A DNA stretch of 64,000 nucleotides from Chaetoceros tenuissimus (taxonomy: Eukaryota; Bacillariophyta; Thalassiosirophyceae; Chaetocerotales; Chaetocerotaceae). Each line of letters opens with the position of its first letter. Positions within the stretch are counted from its first letter, which is position 1. Location: assembly GCA_021927905.1 (NCBI GenBank), contig BLLK01000056.1:124001-188000 (forward strand). Direction: 5' to 3'. This document shows positions 20,813-31,322 of this stretch, in pieces. Below the pieces are notes generated by a model. The model was not told the origin of the DNA. It made no database searches and saw only the letters and a program-made list of their open reading frames with translations. The position numbers were made by a program, and so were the translations under genes.

Positions 20813-21637
20813 TCACTCCACAGCCTCCGATTCATGAGTAGAATTATAGATAACACCTCTTCTTCCATAATCCTGAAGCACAGCAGCAGCTTCCTTTTGC
20901 AACACAAGTCTCGTCACTTGAATTCCATTTTCTTCCAATTTTTCATAACTCTCCTTAAACACTGGTCCCTCATCAAAGCCAATCGCCTCTGCATCATCTT
21001 TAGTCGCAGCACATACAATTCTCGAAACCCCACTCCAAAAGGTAGCACCTAAACACATGGCACAAGGCTCACAACTAGTAAACAACTCAAATCGTCTCTC
21101 ATTCTCCATCGGACAGTTGAGTCCTCTCATTGTAAAACTCTGTAAATGAGATTGAGCCAACTGTATCGCAACCGTTTCACCATGTAACGTACAATTACTC
21201 AAAACAACGACACGATTGACACCTACCGAGATCAATTTCGCTTCATTGGTTTTCAAATTGCGTTCAAAGATTGCCGATCCGAATGGTCCACCTGTTTCTT
21301 CTTGGACGTTACGTGCGGAAAGGTGGATGGCGAGTTGCATCATTTCTTCATCGGTTTTGTAGATTTTGTTGGCGTGTGAGTGGAGTTCTTCTTTGGCCCA
21401 GTCTGGTAGATTGATTTCAACACTGAAGAGAAGAAGGATTGGGAAGGTTTAGATGAGTTTAGAATGAGAAGAAATGTAAAGCAGTGGCCATTGCTCTTCT
21501 CGTCATTTCTTGACTTACGTGTGATGAAGATCGTGGTCGCAACATTTCTTCTTTTTGTAAATCTTTTGAAGAGAAAAGAGACCCACAGCTGCTGCTGCTA
21601 CAGTGAGACATGCTGGTAGAAGACCTTTGGATGACAT
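20813..21637 (-). CDS. Cytidine/deoxycytidylate deaminase-family protein (guanine deaminase-like)
   Basis: Two exons: 21637-21519 and 21422-20813, with a 96-nt intron (GTAAGT ... CTCTTCAG); phases 2+1 match, giving 242 residues. The zinc-dependent deaminase motifs are HGE (LHGETVAI, in the place of the usual HAE) and PCAMC ([11 protein letters not shown]), giving one His, two Cys and the catalytic Glu. GGPFGSAI near the start of the domain and GFDEGPVF after it resemble the guanine deaminase/tRNA-deaminase-like group. Predicted reaction: hydrolytic deamination of a nucleobase or nucleoside. Exon 1 ([20 protein letters not shown], then KKKKCC) supplies a hydrophobic N-terminus that may be a signal anchor or organelle targeting segment. 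HGE instead of HAE is a small oddity. Confidence 0.8.
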
Positions 21638-22564
21638 TTTCTTTGTATTTATTAGTTTGTACAAGTTGATGGTGAGTTATTGTAATAAGAATAACAATGG
21701 AATGAAGATATGTTTCAGAATTGCATCTTAATTAAAAAGCTCAACATGCATGGCGTTCGTACGTATGAAAAGGAATGTTCCTTGAGGTTCTTTGAAGTTC
21801 TTCAGGACGTTATGAAGAGATAACGTCTATTGAAACATTCATATTTAAGAAAACATTGCAGGCGGTCCATTTCTTTGTAAAGGACTTCTTGTACTTTTCT
21901 ACATCCTAGGAAGGAAACGATTATTCTTGAAGCAAGCAGAAAAGAGCATACTACTTTTATAATTGAAAAAGACGAGCTTGAGAGGGTCTACTTTTTCTCC
22001 AAACGTTTTCTCTCTTCTACAGTTGTGTGCAATAATAGATATACTATGGTTTCAATAGCAATGATCATTGGATTAAAATGTATATATTTTATAAGTAAAA
22101 ATGCAATCATTCTCAATGAAATACCATCACATATCATAGGTGCCTGCCTTATGCATGGTACGATAAACATTATATATTTCATAAATGTGATCCGTCTTTC
22201 TTGCAACCATCACACCAGCAACTATGTTTGCAAAAACGTCGGAGTCTTCTTCCTTCAAATAAATTTAAACGTGCAAAATGTATGGATTCCAGATACATCG
22301 CAAATCTGATTCTTCGATGTCCACAAATCAAGAAGTGTACTTATTCTTCACAACCACAACTCTTGGTACACGCATTGAATACTAAGCCACTCTAATAGCC
22401 ATCAGTAAAGTAGTTTGAAACACGTTAGCCTTCGTAGTCTTGCTTCTTTCCTCAAATGTGGATTATGCAAAATATATAACTATGTAGTTTCCAGGAGCAT
22501 CGCAACTCTCATTTTTCTTATTTCATTGTTCAAGCGATGTCCGCTTATGTATCCAAGAATGCAC
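21638..22564. other. Intergenic region with decayed duplicate
   Basis: It lies between the deaminase start and the end of the EGF/ShKT-like gene. Its right part (about 22300-22480) contains a degenerate copy of that gene's 3' end, listed separately. The rest is AT-rich, without a supported gene. Confidence 0.5.
22300..22480 (-). pseudogene. Decayed duplicate of the 3' end of the ShKT-like gene
   Basis: CCACAACTCTTGGTACACGC (near 22353) parallels the stretch near 22589 that encodes ACTKSCGQ. ATCAGTAAAGTAGTTTGAAA (near 22401) parallels ATCAGTACAGTAGTTTGCAA (near 22635). On the minus strand it reads NACTKSCGCEE then stop, compared with NACTKSCGQCLSDE in the intact gene. Frames beyond this are broken, so it is a relic of a partial tandem duplication about 235 bp downstream. 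Confidence 0.65.
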
Positions 22565-24024
22565 TTATTCGTCACTAAGACATTGACCACAACTCTTGGT
22601 ACATGCATTCAAAACGGAACCATTCTCAAAGGCATCAGTACAGTAGTTTGCAATACGATCTTCCTTTGCATTAGAGTTGCGAAGCAACCAACTGCAGTCT
22701 TCGATCTTAGGATTACCATTATCATCTTTGACATTCGTGAGCTCAAAAGTAAAGTCAGGATCATCTTCGCAGTCACAAAAGTTGCATGAAACTTTACAAT
22801 GTAACTTGACACGGTTGAGACCACAGTAATTTGCTTCTCTTACTTCTTCTTTCTTGGAATTCTTGGTCAACCAGGCACAATCAACTTCTTTATCAACATT
22901 GATGAGAGAAAAGGTAGCACTCGCATCATCAGCACAAGCTTTTGCAACTGTTGCAGTTTGAGTAGGGGATGCTGTAGGTGATTTTGTTGGTGAAGCTGTA
23001 GGGGAAGGTGTAACTGGAGGAATGCAGCGATTGTTACCAGCATCAAAGGTATGTCCTTCTCTACAAACACATCCAAGCAAATTCTCGGTGTTGATGAATG
23101 TGTTTTCACAGGTGCACTTTGCAGTAGTTGGTGAAGTGACTTCGCATTTACCAGCGTTGTTGCAGTTTACATCTTTACAAGGACTTGGTGGCTCTGGTTT
23201 TGGTGTAGGTGCTGGTGTGGGCTATCGTTGAAAGAAATGAATGTGATTTAGAACATGTAATATTGTTCCTTTCAATATAAACCTAATGAAATTGTTGTCA
23301 CTTACAGCAGCATAGAGATCAAGTTCTACTCTATCGACACAGATATGCCCAGGTGTTTTTCTGAGTTTGATTTCATTGGATCCACCAACATTGTACCATG
23401 CTAGATCAAAGGTAAAAGTAGCAGATGATGAATTGCAAAAACCACAATTACAGTTGTCAGAAAAACTTGGTAATGCACCTGCTAAAACATTTCCATTGAG
23501 TGAAACTTCAATTGTACCTATTTCACAACCATGGCCAAACACTTCCACTTCCATCGAATTAACAGGAAGAGAATTCAATGGATCTGGGAAAGATGCCACT
23601 CCGTTATTCCAATTAGAGTGAAAACCATTACTGCATCGATAATTAGCGCCACAGATTGAACAAGACTCAGTACCTCCAAGTCCATAGTCAATGATGGTGG
23701 TCGTGATATCATCCTCACTCAAAAATCTTTGACGATTTATTGTATCACCAGCGTCATCTTCATGAAGATGACGGTCAAGATTACGATTTCCTTCTGCATC
23801 TCCAAAAGGAATCACAATATGTTTACTTTCAAGAGAACGGGTCTTGATAGAAGTGTTGATGCTGCCTCTAATCAACTTCGTGGAGCAGCAAGAAGTGGAG
23901 TAAGAAAAAGTAATAAAAAGGGGAGAGCAAAGATAAAGAGTTGACGTACCTTATCATTCTTCAATGAGAAGACAGGATGGTTCGCAACAATCAAAGGAAA
24001 GAAAAGAAAGAAGGCAAAATTCAT
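22565..24024 (-). CDS. Secreted protein with EGF-like and ShKT-like Cys-rich domains
   Basis: Three exons: 24024-23950 (signal peptide MNFAFFLFFPLIVANHPVFS), 23842-23306 and 23221-22565, with introns 23843-23949 and 23222-23305; junctions keep phase 0, giving 422 residues. The exon-2 start is the less certain one. Exon 2 holds a beta-rich domain with eight Cys (ESCSICGANYRCSNG ... GHGCEIGTIEVSLNG ... NCNCGFC) ending in CVDRVELDLYAA. Exon 3 begins with a PTPAPTPKP linker, then an EGF-like segment (CKDVNCNNAGKCEV ... CTC ... CVCREG), a TASPTKSPTASPT linker, and two ShKT-like repeats (CAWLTKNS ... NYCGLN ... CKVSCNFC and CSWLLRNS ... NYCTDA ... CTKSCGQC). It is likely extracellular or cell-wall bound. 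The ligand is unknown. Confidence 0.72.
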
Positions 24025-26126
24025 TGTAAATTGTTTGAACTGCTCTGTAGATGATAAAAACAATGTGTTAGAATGTTGATAATTAAATGAATACTTTTCT
24101 AATCTAAAGATGCAAATATCTTTTCCCTGTTGCTTCTTTATTGTTTTATTTCATATTTCTTTAAAGAAATTGTAGTAGTATCATGATGATGACCAGTCAC
24201 TGATTTCTTTTAAGAACTCATTGTCTCTTCTTGTTTACGGAACCATAAAGGCAGAATAATGAATATAATTTCATACATACCTGAAGTTATGTTTTGTAGG
24301 ATTGCAAGTTTTGATTGGTATATCTACTATTGGTAGTAATCACGAATCGATTGTACTTTGTGGTAGTGGTGTTGAAAATCAACTTTTTGAATTTATGGCA
24401 CAACCAGAAGCGTGATAGCTTGATCACTTCACATAAGTTAAGATTAAGGGCGAACGAGAAGCCTCAAATGTTGCCATGGCTTTACTTTTTCTTCCATCGC
24501 GGAGTTGTGTGTGATCCGAACTCTACTTTATGGCATTATAACGGCTTCTCATTATATCTTTGTTTGGCTTCTTATTTTTGTTCGTATCTAGTCCCTAAAG
24601 TTTATTGTTTTGAATCTTTTACAATTCATGCCTTCCTATGCGACAAATACCTTCCTACAAAGCAAATTTACTTTAGAACATGATGCGACAAATGACTCAA
24701 CAGCAGTCGTAAAGAATTTCTATAATCGTGAGGAGAAATGCTTTGAAACCTCCTTGCTTGGAAGACAGACTTTCAATTCTTTGCGTATTTGTGGAAACAA
24801 CATCATAAAGTCTGTCCTTCTTCATGGAATTATGAGTTTTTTATTATTGCGATAGATGATGGAACCTGTGCATTTCCCATTTCTGTGGCTTTTCATTGCT
24901 CCCAGTTTCTGCGACAGACGCATTTGTGACGTCATTGACAGATGTAATCTATCCCTCTAATTCAATTCGAATTTACTTTGCTTTTTCTTCCGTAGTAGAT
25001 TGTTTCCAAGTGAGAAGGCTTTTCAATGAAAATCTTTCGAGGGTAATTTGATGAAATTGAAAACGAAAAGATATGAGTTTTGTACTTGTTTCTTTCTTGT
25101 TGCCTGCCTGACTAGACATCCTATTTGTTCTTTGACAAGAGGAAGAGATAAAGATACCATTCTCATTATCGTCGCTCGTCATAGCTGGAAAAAATGTGCT
25201 AGAAGCGAAAGCATCATCTTATCCAAGAAAGCTAGTAGCATCTTCCTCTAGCTGAAAGCTCTCCTGCATATCAGGCTGTTATTTTGCTCCCTCGGCCTCG
25301 AGATTCAAGAGCTTGCTTCTCTATCCAATGCATCTTTTTGAATAATGAAGATGATGAAATCTCTCCAAAAGCCGAAGAGCGATGTTTTATAAAATAAAAT
25401 ATGTCTCTTCCATTTCTTACAGTGACAAATTAAAGTCTAGCGGTTTGTGGCTGTAGAGCGAGGAGATCATTAGGATAGAAGAGACTCAATTAGAAGGAGT
25501 AGAAAGATATGTTATTCGAGCTTTACCAACTAATAAGGGAAGAGCGAGATCAGCAAAGAGGAAGAAACTATTACAGAAAGTAATATAGACAGGTTGCTAT
25601 TGCTAGATATATTGAAGATTTAATTGTCAAAAGTTCTTCTTGTTTCCACTTTCTGTATAGACCTCTAGTAGTACTATATACCATCGAAGAATCTTCTATT
25701 CAATTCAGCGAATTGAAAGCCTTTAAATCATTTACATCAAACCCCAATCGGCTGTTTCCTGTTCTTAAGTTTATTGTTGGCTGCCATCAAACGTTGGCTC
25801 GGGTTACTATTAATATAATTATAGTATCTTCACAAGTGCTAATTCGTAGTAGAACCTCGTAGTACTCTTAATTGCAGCAAAGTCATAAGGATTCTCTACC
25901 TAAATCTCCTTCGTCTTAACTGGATTAATCTGTTGACGTGGTCATTATAGAAATAGGGAATGTGAAACTTATTATGAATATTTGTGTATTTTTAAATGAA
26001 CTTTTATTCTGATTGTGTACTGTAAAGATTCCAATAACCTCTACAAGCACAGATACGAGTTCTTACATAATCTTTTATTTTCTCTATTTCATTCCCAAAT
26101 CTACCTTCTGCTACTCATTTATTCCC
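24025..26126. other. Gene-poor intergenic region
   Basis: About 2.1 kb with no supported gene. Open frames at 24315-24683 and 24610-24855 lack recognisable similarity and look like chance frames. It would include the promoter of the EGF/ShKT gene (left) and the 3' region of the coiled-coil gene (right). Confidence 0.5.
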
Positions 26127-27071
26127 CTAATAATCACGTGAAGAATCAAAGGTAGACTTTGAATCTTGTCTCGAATATTCACCATAATCTCTACCTCCAG
26201 TGCATGGACCAATGAATTCATTCCCCATATCAGAAATGGTTTGAACAACACCATTCACCGCATCCATAAAGTCTTCATGCAAAGTCCTCATATCATTCAA
26301 AGGATCCCATGGTTCATCTTCATCAGTTCGCAATGATCGAGAAGAAGGAGAATTAGACCTAGCTGATCTAGTAGAAAATTCACGCCTGACTCTGACATAT
26401 TCTCTATTTGCTTCTGCATGCGCCTGTTCAAGCCTCGTCATCTTTTCTTCACTAAACTTTATTTTTCTTGTTCTCTGCTTCTCTTCACGAGTAGCATGAA
26501 TTCTCTGTTCCAATCTGATATCTCTATAGTCTCTTGCATTCGTCAACTCTCTTGTACTCTTGGCATGAGTCTCAAGCTGTCGAATAGACTCTTTTAAATC
26601 TTCCATCTGACTCTTTCTCTCCTTCAAACGATTCTTGACCAACGCCGCTCGTGTCAGTCCTCCTTCCTTTTCCAATTTCTTCTTCATGCGATTCAATTTC
26701 ACTTCCGAGTGTCCAGGTATTGGATCTCTTAATCCAAGTGCAACAGCTCTATAATATTTATCTTCTTTATCCTGTCGCAACTGTTTAATCATTTCTCGAT
26801 CCATACGAGTCCTTGCATTCTTTCTATTAATTTGTGCCCTGGCATCTTCTCGAGTCAGAGATGAATCTCTTGTACTTGAAGTGTAAATACTTTCATCTCT
26901 TGATTCTCGAGTCAGTTCTTGATTTTGTCGGTATTCCAAAAATACATTGGATCTGCTTTTGGTTTGAGGAACATAACCTCTCGATGGCCTTGGAGGAGAT
27001 GTATCTCTCGATCGTGATCCGAATGGAAGTGTTGTTGCATCCTCTGAGATACTTTGATGAAGATGATCCAT
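26127..27071 (-). CDS. Coiled-coil protein, paralogue A, function unknown
   Basis: 314 residues from the ATG at 27071; the frame is open 18 codons further to an ATG at 27125 whose product looks like 5' UTR. I do not recognise the family. Shared with the next gene (27494-28270): GYVPQTKSRSNVFLEYRQ near the N-terminus; a central helix EMIKQLRQDKEDKYY; AVALGLRDPIPGHSEVKL; a basic coiled coil (KNRLKERKSQMEDLKESIRQ, LETHAKSTRE); and EPWDPLNDMR with a following helix DFMDAVNGVVQTI. The middle is highly charged and helical, suggesting a cytoskeletal, scaffold or nucleic-acid-binding role, but this is only a composition argument. The pair is head-to-tail on the minus strand. Confidence 0.7.
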   Translation of the reverse strand: MDHLHQSISEDATTLPFGSRSRDTSPPRPSRGYVPQTKSRSNVFLEYRQNQELTRESRDESIYTSSTRDSSLTREDARAQINRKNARTRMDREMIKQLRQDKEDKYYRAVALGLRDPIPGHSEVKLNRMKKKLEKEGGLTRAALVKNRLKERKSQMEDLKESIRQLETHAKSTRELTNARDYRDIRLEQRIHATREEKQRTRKIKFSEEKMTRLEQAHAEANREYVRVRREFSTRSARSNSPSSRSLRTDEDEPWDPLNDMRTLHEDFMDAVNGVVQTISDMGNEFIGPCTGGRDYGEYSRQDSKSTFDSSRDY

Positions 27072-27493
27072 GATGAGTTTATATATTTGACATATAATTT
27101 GAATGCAATAGCTGCTGTATTGCACATGTTACAATAAAACAAGAATTCCGTCATGGGAAAAAATGAAAAAAGTGAATTCAACGTCTGTTCTCATTTTTGT
27201 CTGAAATCTTGTCTAAATGTCGTGGATAAATATGTTTACCTCATAATATGAGCTATTTAGATCAGTGACAGAGAAGTCTTGTTTCAAAAAATTGTAGTCT
27301 TTCCGTTTGACAAATTTTAAATTTGGTTATCATAGGTATTGAATAAGATACAATCGACGCCACCATGATTGTAACATTTAATGTTTCAATAAATATATAT
27401 ATTTATGTGCAGATTATATGAGTCCATTCTTTGCTCAAAAGCATAGCCAATTCTATTTCACTTCACAAAAATTCCTAAAACAAAAGTAACTAT
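27072..27493. other. Intergenic region between coiled-coil paralogues
   Basis: About 420 bp, AT-rich, presumably promoter of paralogue A and 3' region of paralogue B. No element recognised. Confidence 0.45.
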
Positions 27494-28270
27494 CTAATAC
27501 TCGTATTCATCATCTTCATATTCTTCCTCATCTCCAGAAACATCATAAGAATAAGTTTCTCGTGGACCTTTACATTGACCACATAATGGCATATCTAATA
27601 TAGATTCAGCTGCACCATTCACTACATCTGCAAAATCATCTCGTAATACCTGAAAATCATTCAAGGGATCCCATGGCTCATCAGGATCATATGCATCCTT
27701 TCCTCTCATATTTCGTAATGAACTCGTTTCTGAATAATGTCCATAGCTCATTGTATTACTCAAGTCATTACTTTTCTCTTGCTGAATCCCATGATGATTC
27801 TTGTATTCTCTGGTACTCTTGGCATGAGTTTCTAATTTCCGTATGGACTTTTTCAATTCATCCATTTGTTGCTGTCGTTCCTTCATTCTATTTTTCAAAA
27901 GCAGTTTCCGATCTTTACCACCTTCTTTTTCATTCCTACGTTTCATAATTTCAAGTTTGACATCACTATGGCCTGGAATAGGTTTACGTAATCCTAATGC
28001 AACAGCTTTGTAATATTTATCTTCCTTTTCTTGACGCAACTGTTTCATCATTTCCAAATCTGAATATCGATGAGAAGATTTTTGGATATGTGCTCTTGCT
28101 TCTTCTCTTTCTCGAGAGAGTGTTGGATCTTCTTCAGAATATATACTTTCATCTCTGCTGTCTGCTCGAATTTGTTCTTGATGTTGTCTATACTCGAGAA
28201 ATACGTTGCTTCGACTTTTGGTCTGAGGAACATATCCTCTTGTAGTTCCATTCCTTGGTCTCGACGACAT
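27494..28270 (-). CDS. Coiled-coil protein, paralogue B, function unknown
   Basis: 258 residues from the ATG at 28270 (MSSRPRNGTTRGYVPQTK); an upstream in-frame ATG at 28360 would add 30 residues not shared with paralogue A. Conserved with A: GYVPQTKSRSNVFLEYRQ, EMMKQLRQEKEDKYYKAVAL, GLRKPIPGHSDVKLEIMK, KNRMKERQQQMDELKKSIRK, LETHAKSTREY, and EPWDPLNDFQVLRDDFADVV. The C-terminus differs: it has CGQCKG, then a Glu/Asp/Tyr-rich tail (DEEEYEDDEYEY). It lacks part of A's second basic helix. Function is not known to me. Confidence 0.7.
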   Translation of the reverse strand: MSSRPRNGTTRGYVPQTKSRSNVFLEYRQHQEQIRADSRDESIYSEEDPTLSREREEARAHIQKSSHRYSDLEMMKQLRQEKEDKYYKAVALGLRKPIPGHSDVKLEIMKRRNEKEGGKDRKLLLKNRMKERQQQMDELKKSIRKLETHAKSTREYKNHHGIQQEKSNDLSNTMSYGHYSETSSLRNMRGKDAYDPDEPWDPLNDFQVLRDDFADVVNGAAESILDMPLCGQCKGPRETYSYDVSGDEEEYEDDEYEY

Positions 28271-28757
28271 AGACGAAGCGTTGGAAGGGAGGATGTAAAA
28301 GTTTGAGTTTAGGAAAGGAGGGACTATTGAATTGAAATAAAATACACCATTCATCATCAAGAAAAAAGAACATTTTTCCTCAAAATTCTACTGCAACGGT
28401 TTTCTGTCTTTATCTGTCATTGTCTTCATATTTGAGTGCTTTTTAGTCCCATATTGTTATAGTTTAGCCAAACATATGTATCGTATCTTTTAAAACTGAC
28501 GTAGTCATGGAGCGAAAACACAGGCACTTTTTGACCAGTATTTCGCCTGTGACTAGCCAGTATGTCAACAGGCAGTGTACAGTAGCTAGCCTCTTTCCTC
28601 ACCTTCCCTCGTCGCTCGTCGCTTGTCTCGTCGATCTTCTCCTTCTGACACAAAACTTTCTTTTCGTCAACCTTTTCTTTTCAATTACATTCAAACATCG
28701 ATCCAATGAAACACAATTCAAACCAAAAAAAAAATTGCAATATTTATTATGAAATTT
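28271..28757. other. Spacer holding the left flank of the Crypton-like element
   Basis: It contains the left repeat at 28519-28550, which itself can pair at its ends (ACAGGC 28520-28525 with GCCTGT 28545-28550). The rest is the promoter of coiled-coil paralogue B and the 3' flank of the recombinase. Confidence 0.5.
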
Positions 28758-31235
28758 TTAGACATTTTCTGTGTTATTTTCTTCTCCTTCTCCAATAGCA
28801 TTCAATGCCAAACCACTATATATGGAACGCAACCACTCCCCATCGTTTTTGCAATCATTTTGTTTCTGTCGAAAGGCACCTCTTCTATTCATCTTGTCAA
28901 CAATCGTTTGCCATGACAGAGTTTCAAACCTTGAAAACTTTTTATCACTCTTCTCAGCGTATTTTTGGTAAATCCATTTCCAACCAACTCTTTGCCAAAT
29001 TTTGACAACAGCAGCGACAGATATATTGTTTCCTTCAATCCAACATTTTTCGGCTTCTGCATAAAACTTGATACAATTCATGAATTGTTTCATCCTTCTA
29101 AACAATTTCTTTTGCGCTTCATTAATGAGAATCTTTGCAGATAGCCTCCTATACGGCACAATACCTTCCATCCGGTTTCCAAGGAACCAGTTCTGAATCA
29201 AATGAGTAGCTGTAATTCCTTTTGGAAACTCAAAATCACTTGGCAACACTGTCACCACACCATTCACCATTCCTGCTGTGATCTTCCTTCGTTTTCGCTG
29301 TGAAACTTGTGCATTTTCCGTGGTTGAATCTTTGTTTTCTTCAAAAATATCAAAATTCTCGGTATTTTCAATCTCCTCAAGTCTATCCTCAACCGTTCCT
29401 TTTATCTCTTGTACCATCTCTCTATTATTTTCAATCAGCCTATCCTCTAGCACATCAAGTCGTTCATGCATCCTTTTTGTGTAAAATTCAGTGCATCCAA
29501 CACCTCGCTCGTCAAGTTCACCAGCAACAATAGGTTGTAGAGATTCTCTAAGCGCAACTAGTTCGTTCCTCACTTGTGCAAATTCAGCGAGTTGAATTAT
29601 GTAAGGGGGGATGCCAGTGAGCTTGGGAGTATCAGCAGTAGAGTTCCATGGATAGGCAACTCTACTGAGCTCTTGTATTTTTGGAGGCATATCTATGAAG
29701 AACCTTGATTGACGAAACGGACAGCTCTCATGTAGAGTATCTTTCAATGTGTTGTGGTGGTAACACACAGATGCGAACAAGCATCTTGCCACACGGCGTG
29801 CAGCTGGAGACGTGTTTGTAGGTAGACGTGCGTCAATGAAATCTTGAAGTTCTTTTTTCATTTTTTCCTTTTCATCTTCATTTTCTAATTCAGTAAAATC
29901 AAAGTAAGGACAGCTAACCGCAAATTCTTTCTCAAGTGCTTTCTCTACCAAAGATGCCATTCTGCCGCAGAATTCATCGCCTGCATCTGCATGCTTGAAG
30001 TAGCGTCCTAAGACACCACCTAACGCCCATCCCATGCGTAGGCAAATTGAAACGATTGGAGGCGAAACTGTACATCCAGAGGCAAGGCATGTACCAACAC
30101 CTTTTCTTGCTGAATGGGTACCAAGATCCTTGATTTTAATGCCAAGAGATTCAATCTCTTCTTTGTTCTTTTTAAGAAGGGTGTTGAATTCTTTATCGTA
30201 TCTGCTATAAGAGTTGTTCCCTTCGAAGAGAGGGCGGCTACCTGCAAATGCTTCTGGGTAGGTGAGTAAATATCTAGCTAGTGCTAGAACAGGACATAAC
30301 CACGGCTTGTGAGGGTTTGCATAGACGTGCCATGGGCCTAGAAACTTTTCCTCTTTTTTCGTACTCTTGCTTTTTGCAAAAATAAAAACAAGGGAGTCGT
30401 TGCAGAAAAAAATATGCGCAATTTTACAATGTGCAACATTCTCTGCACGCTTCATAAGATTCCAATCCAGCACATGGAAGGCATGTGCAAAAACGTGCTC
30501 TGTTTTCCCGGAATAAAAAAAAAGTTTTGCAATTTTCTCGTACACCTCAATTGTCATATGATCCTTCCCTGACTTCACTTTTAATCCCAAGCACTGTTTT
30601 GCAGCATCATTTATTCTCTGGGAACCAGCAATGTATCTCTTTAAATTAAGGGCCATTTCTACTGGCATAGGTACATCTATTTCTCGGTACAGATGTGCAA
30701 TGGCAGATCTGAATCCTTCGTATGTTGATGGTTCTTGCCTTACGGCAATTTTGACCTGTCCATTTTCATCTGGCTCTATACGAATTTCGTCTTCTGTATC
30801 ATGTCCATCATCATCCTCGTCTCTATCATAACTTTGCAATTTTCGATAAAATTTTAAAGCAAGGGAAACATCCACAGTTTCAATATTTGACTTTGTCACA
30901 AAAAACTCAGAAACAATATCATATGTGAATCGATCTATAAGAATTGGACTTGATGAAGGATCATGACGGCGTAATTTATCAATTCTTTTTTTCAAATATT
31001 GAGTTGTCTTTGTTAGCGACTTTGATCTATTCTGTCGATCTTCTTGCATTTTTGCTGCCATAGTAGTAATAGTTTCTTGTGACAGCACTTCTTGCTTCTC
31101 CTTGTACAGCCATTTTACCAGTTCTACTAATCTTCTTGTATAATGTTCTCGTGTACTCTCAGTAACCACGTTTTGTTCCACAACACTGCTGTTGGCAACT
31201 AGGTTTAGAACATCAGGATGTACTTGAGTCCGCAT
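28758..31235 (-). CDS. Crypton-type tyrosine recombinase
   Basis: 825 residues, single exon. An N-terminal helical, SAM-like region (~25-130, STREHYTRRLVELVKWLY) precedes an acidic insert and the catalytic domain (~225-440). Visible catalytic residues are Arg in WNLMKRAENVAH, Lys in FAKSKSTKK, the HxxR box in GTHSARKGVGT, Trp in RMGWALG, and the nucleophilic Tyr in GRYFKHAD. A coiled segment (~560-660) follows, then a C-terminal region with HLIQNWFLGN ... YRRLSA ... RRMKQFMNCI ... VGWKWI, resembling the GCR1_C DNA-binding domain of Cryptons. The frame is intact with all key residues, so the element could be recent or domesticated. Expected chemistry is DNA strand exchange through a 3'-phosphotyrosine intermediate. 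Confidence 0.82.
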   Translation of the reverse strand: MRTQVHPDVLNLVANSSVVEQNVVTESTREHYTRRLVELVKWLYKEKQEVLSQETITTMAAKMQEDRQNRSKSLTKTTQYLKKRIDKLRRHDPSSSPILIDRFTYDIVSEFFVTKSNIETVDVSLALKFYRKLQSYDRDEDDDGHDTEDEIRIEPDENGQVKIAVRQEPSTYEGFRSAIAHLYREIDVPMPVEMALNLKRYIAGSQRINDAAKQCLGLKVKSGKDHMTIEVYEKIAKLFFYSGKTEHVFAHAFHVLDWNLMKRAENVAHCKIAHIFFCNDSLVFIFAKSKSTKKEEKFLGPWHVYANPHKPWLCPVLALARYLLTYPEAFAGSRPLFEGNNSYSRYDKEFNTLLKKNKEEIESLGIKIKDLGTHSARKGVGTCLASGCTVSPPIVSICLRMGWALGGVLGRYFKHADAGDEFCGRMASLVEKALEKEFAVSCPYFDFTELENEDEKEKMKKELQDFIDARLPTNTSPAARRVARCLFASVCYHHNTLKDTLHESCPFRQSRFFIDMPPKIQELSRVAYPWNSTADTPKLTGIPPYIIQLAEFAQVRNELVALRESLQPIVAGELDERGVGCTEFYTKRMHERLDVLEDRLIENNREMVQEIKGTVEDRLEEIENTENFDIFEENKDSTTENAQVSQRKRRKITAGMVNGVVTVLPSDFEFPKGITATHLIQNWFLGNRMEGIVPYRRLSAKILINEAQKKLFRRMKQFMNCIKFYAEAEKCWIEGNNISVAAVVKIWQRVGWKWIYQKYAEKSDKKFSRFETLSWQTIVDKMNRRGAFRQKQNDCKNDGEWLRSIYSGLALNAIGEGEENNTENV

Positions 31236-31322
31236 GCTTATTAATAATATTATGAAAGGTAATATATTGATGAAATCAATCAGCAGTATCTACTTATGCA
31301 CTCCTACGTACAATTGTATGGC

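Noticed and set aside
24315-24855. Two overlapping open frames, 122 and 81 codons
   Set aside because: No signal, domain or homologue pattern could be seen; composition fits chance.
28758-31235. Considered as a host transcription factor with GCR1-like domain
   Set aside because: The complete tyrosine-recombinase catalytic set (R, K, HxxR, W, Y) and flanking repeats favour a Crypton-like element.
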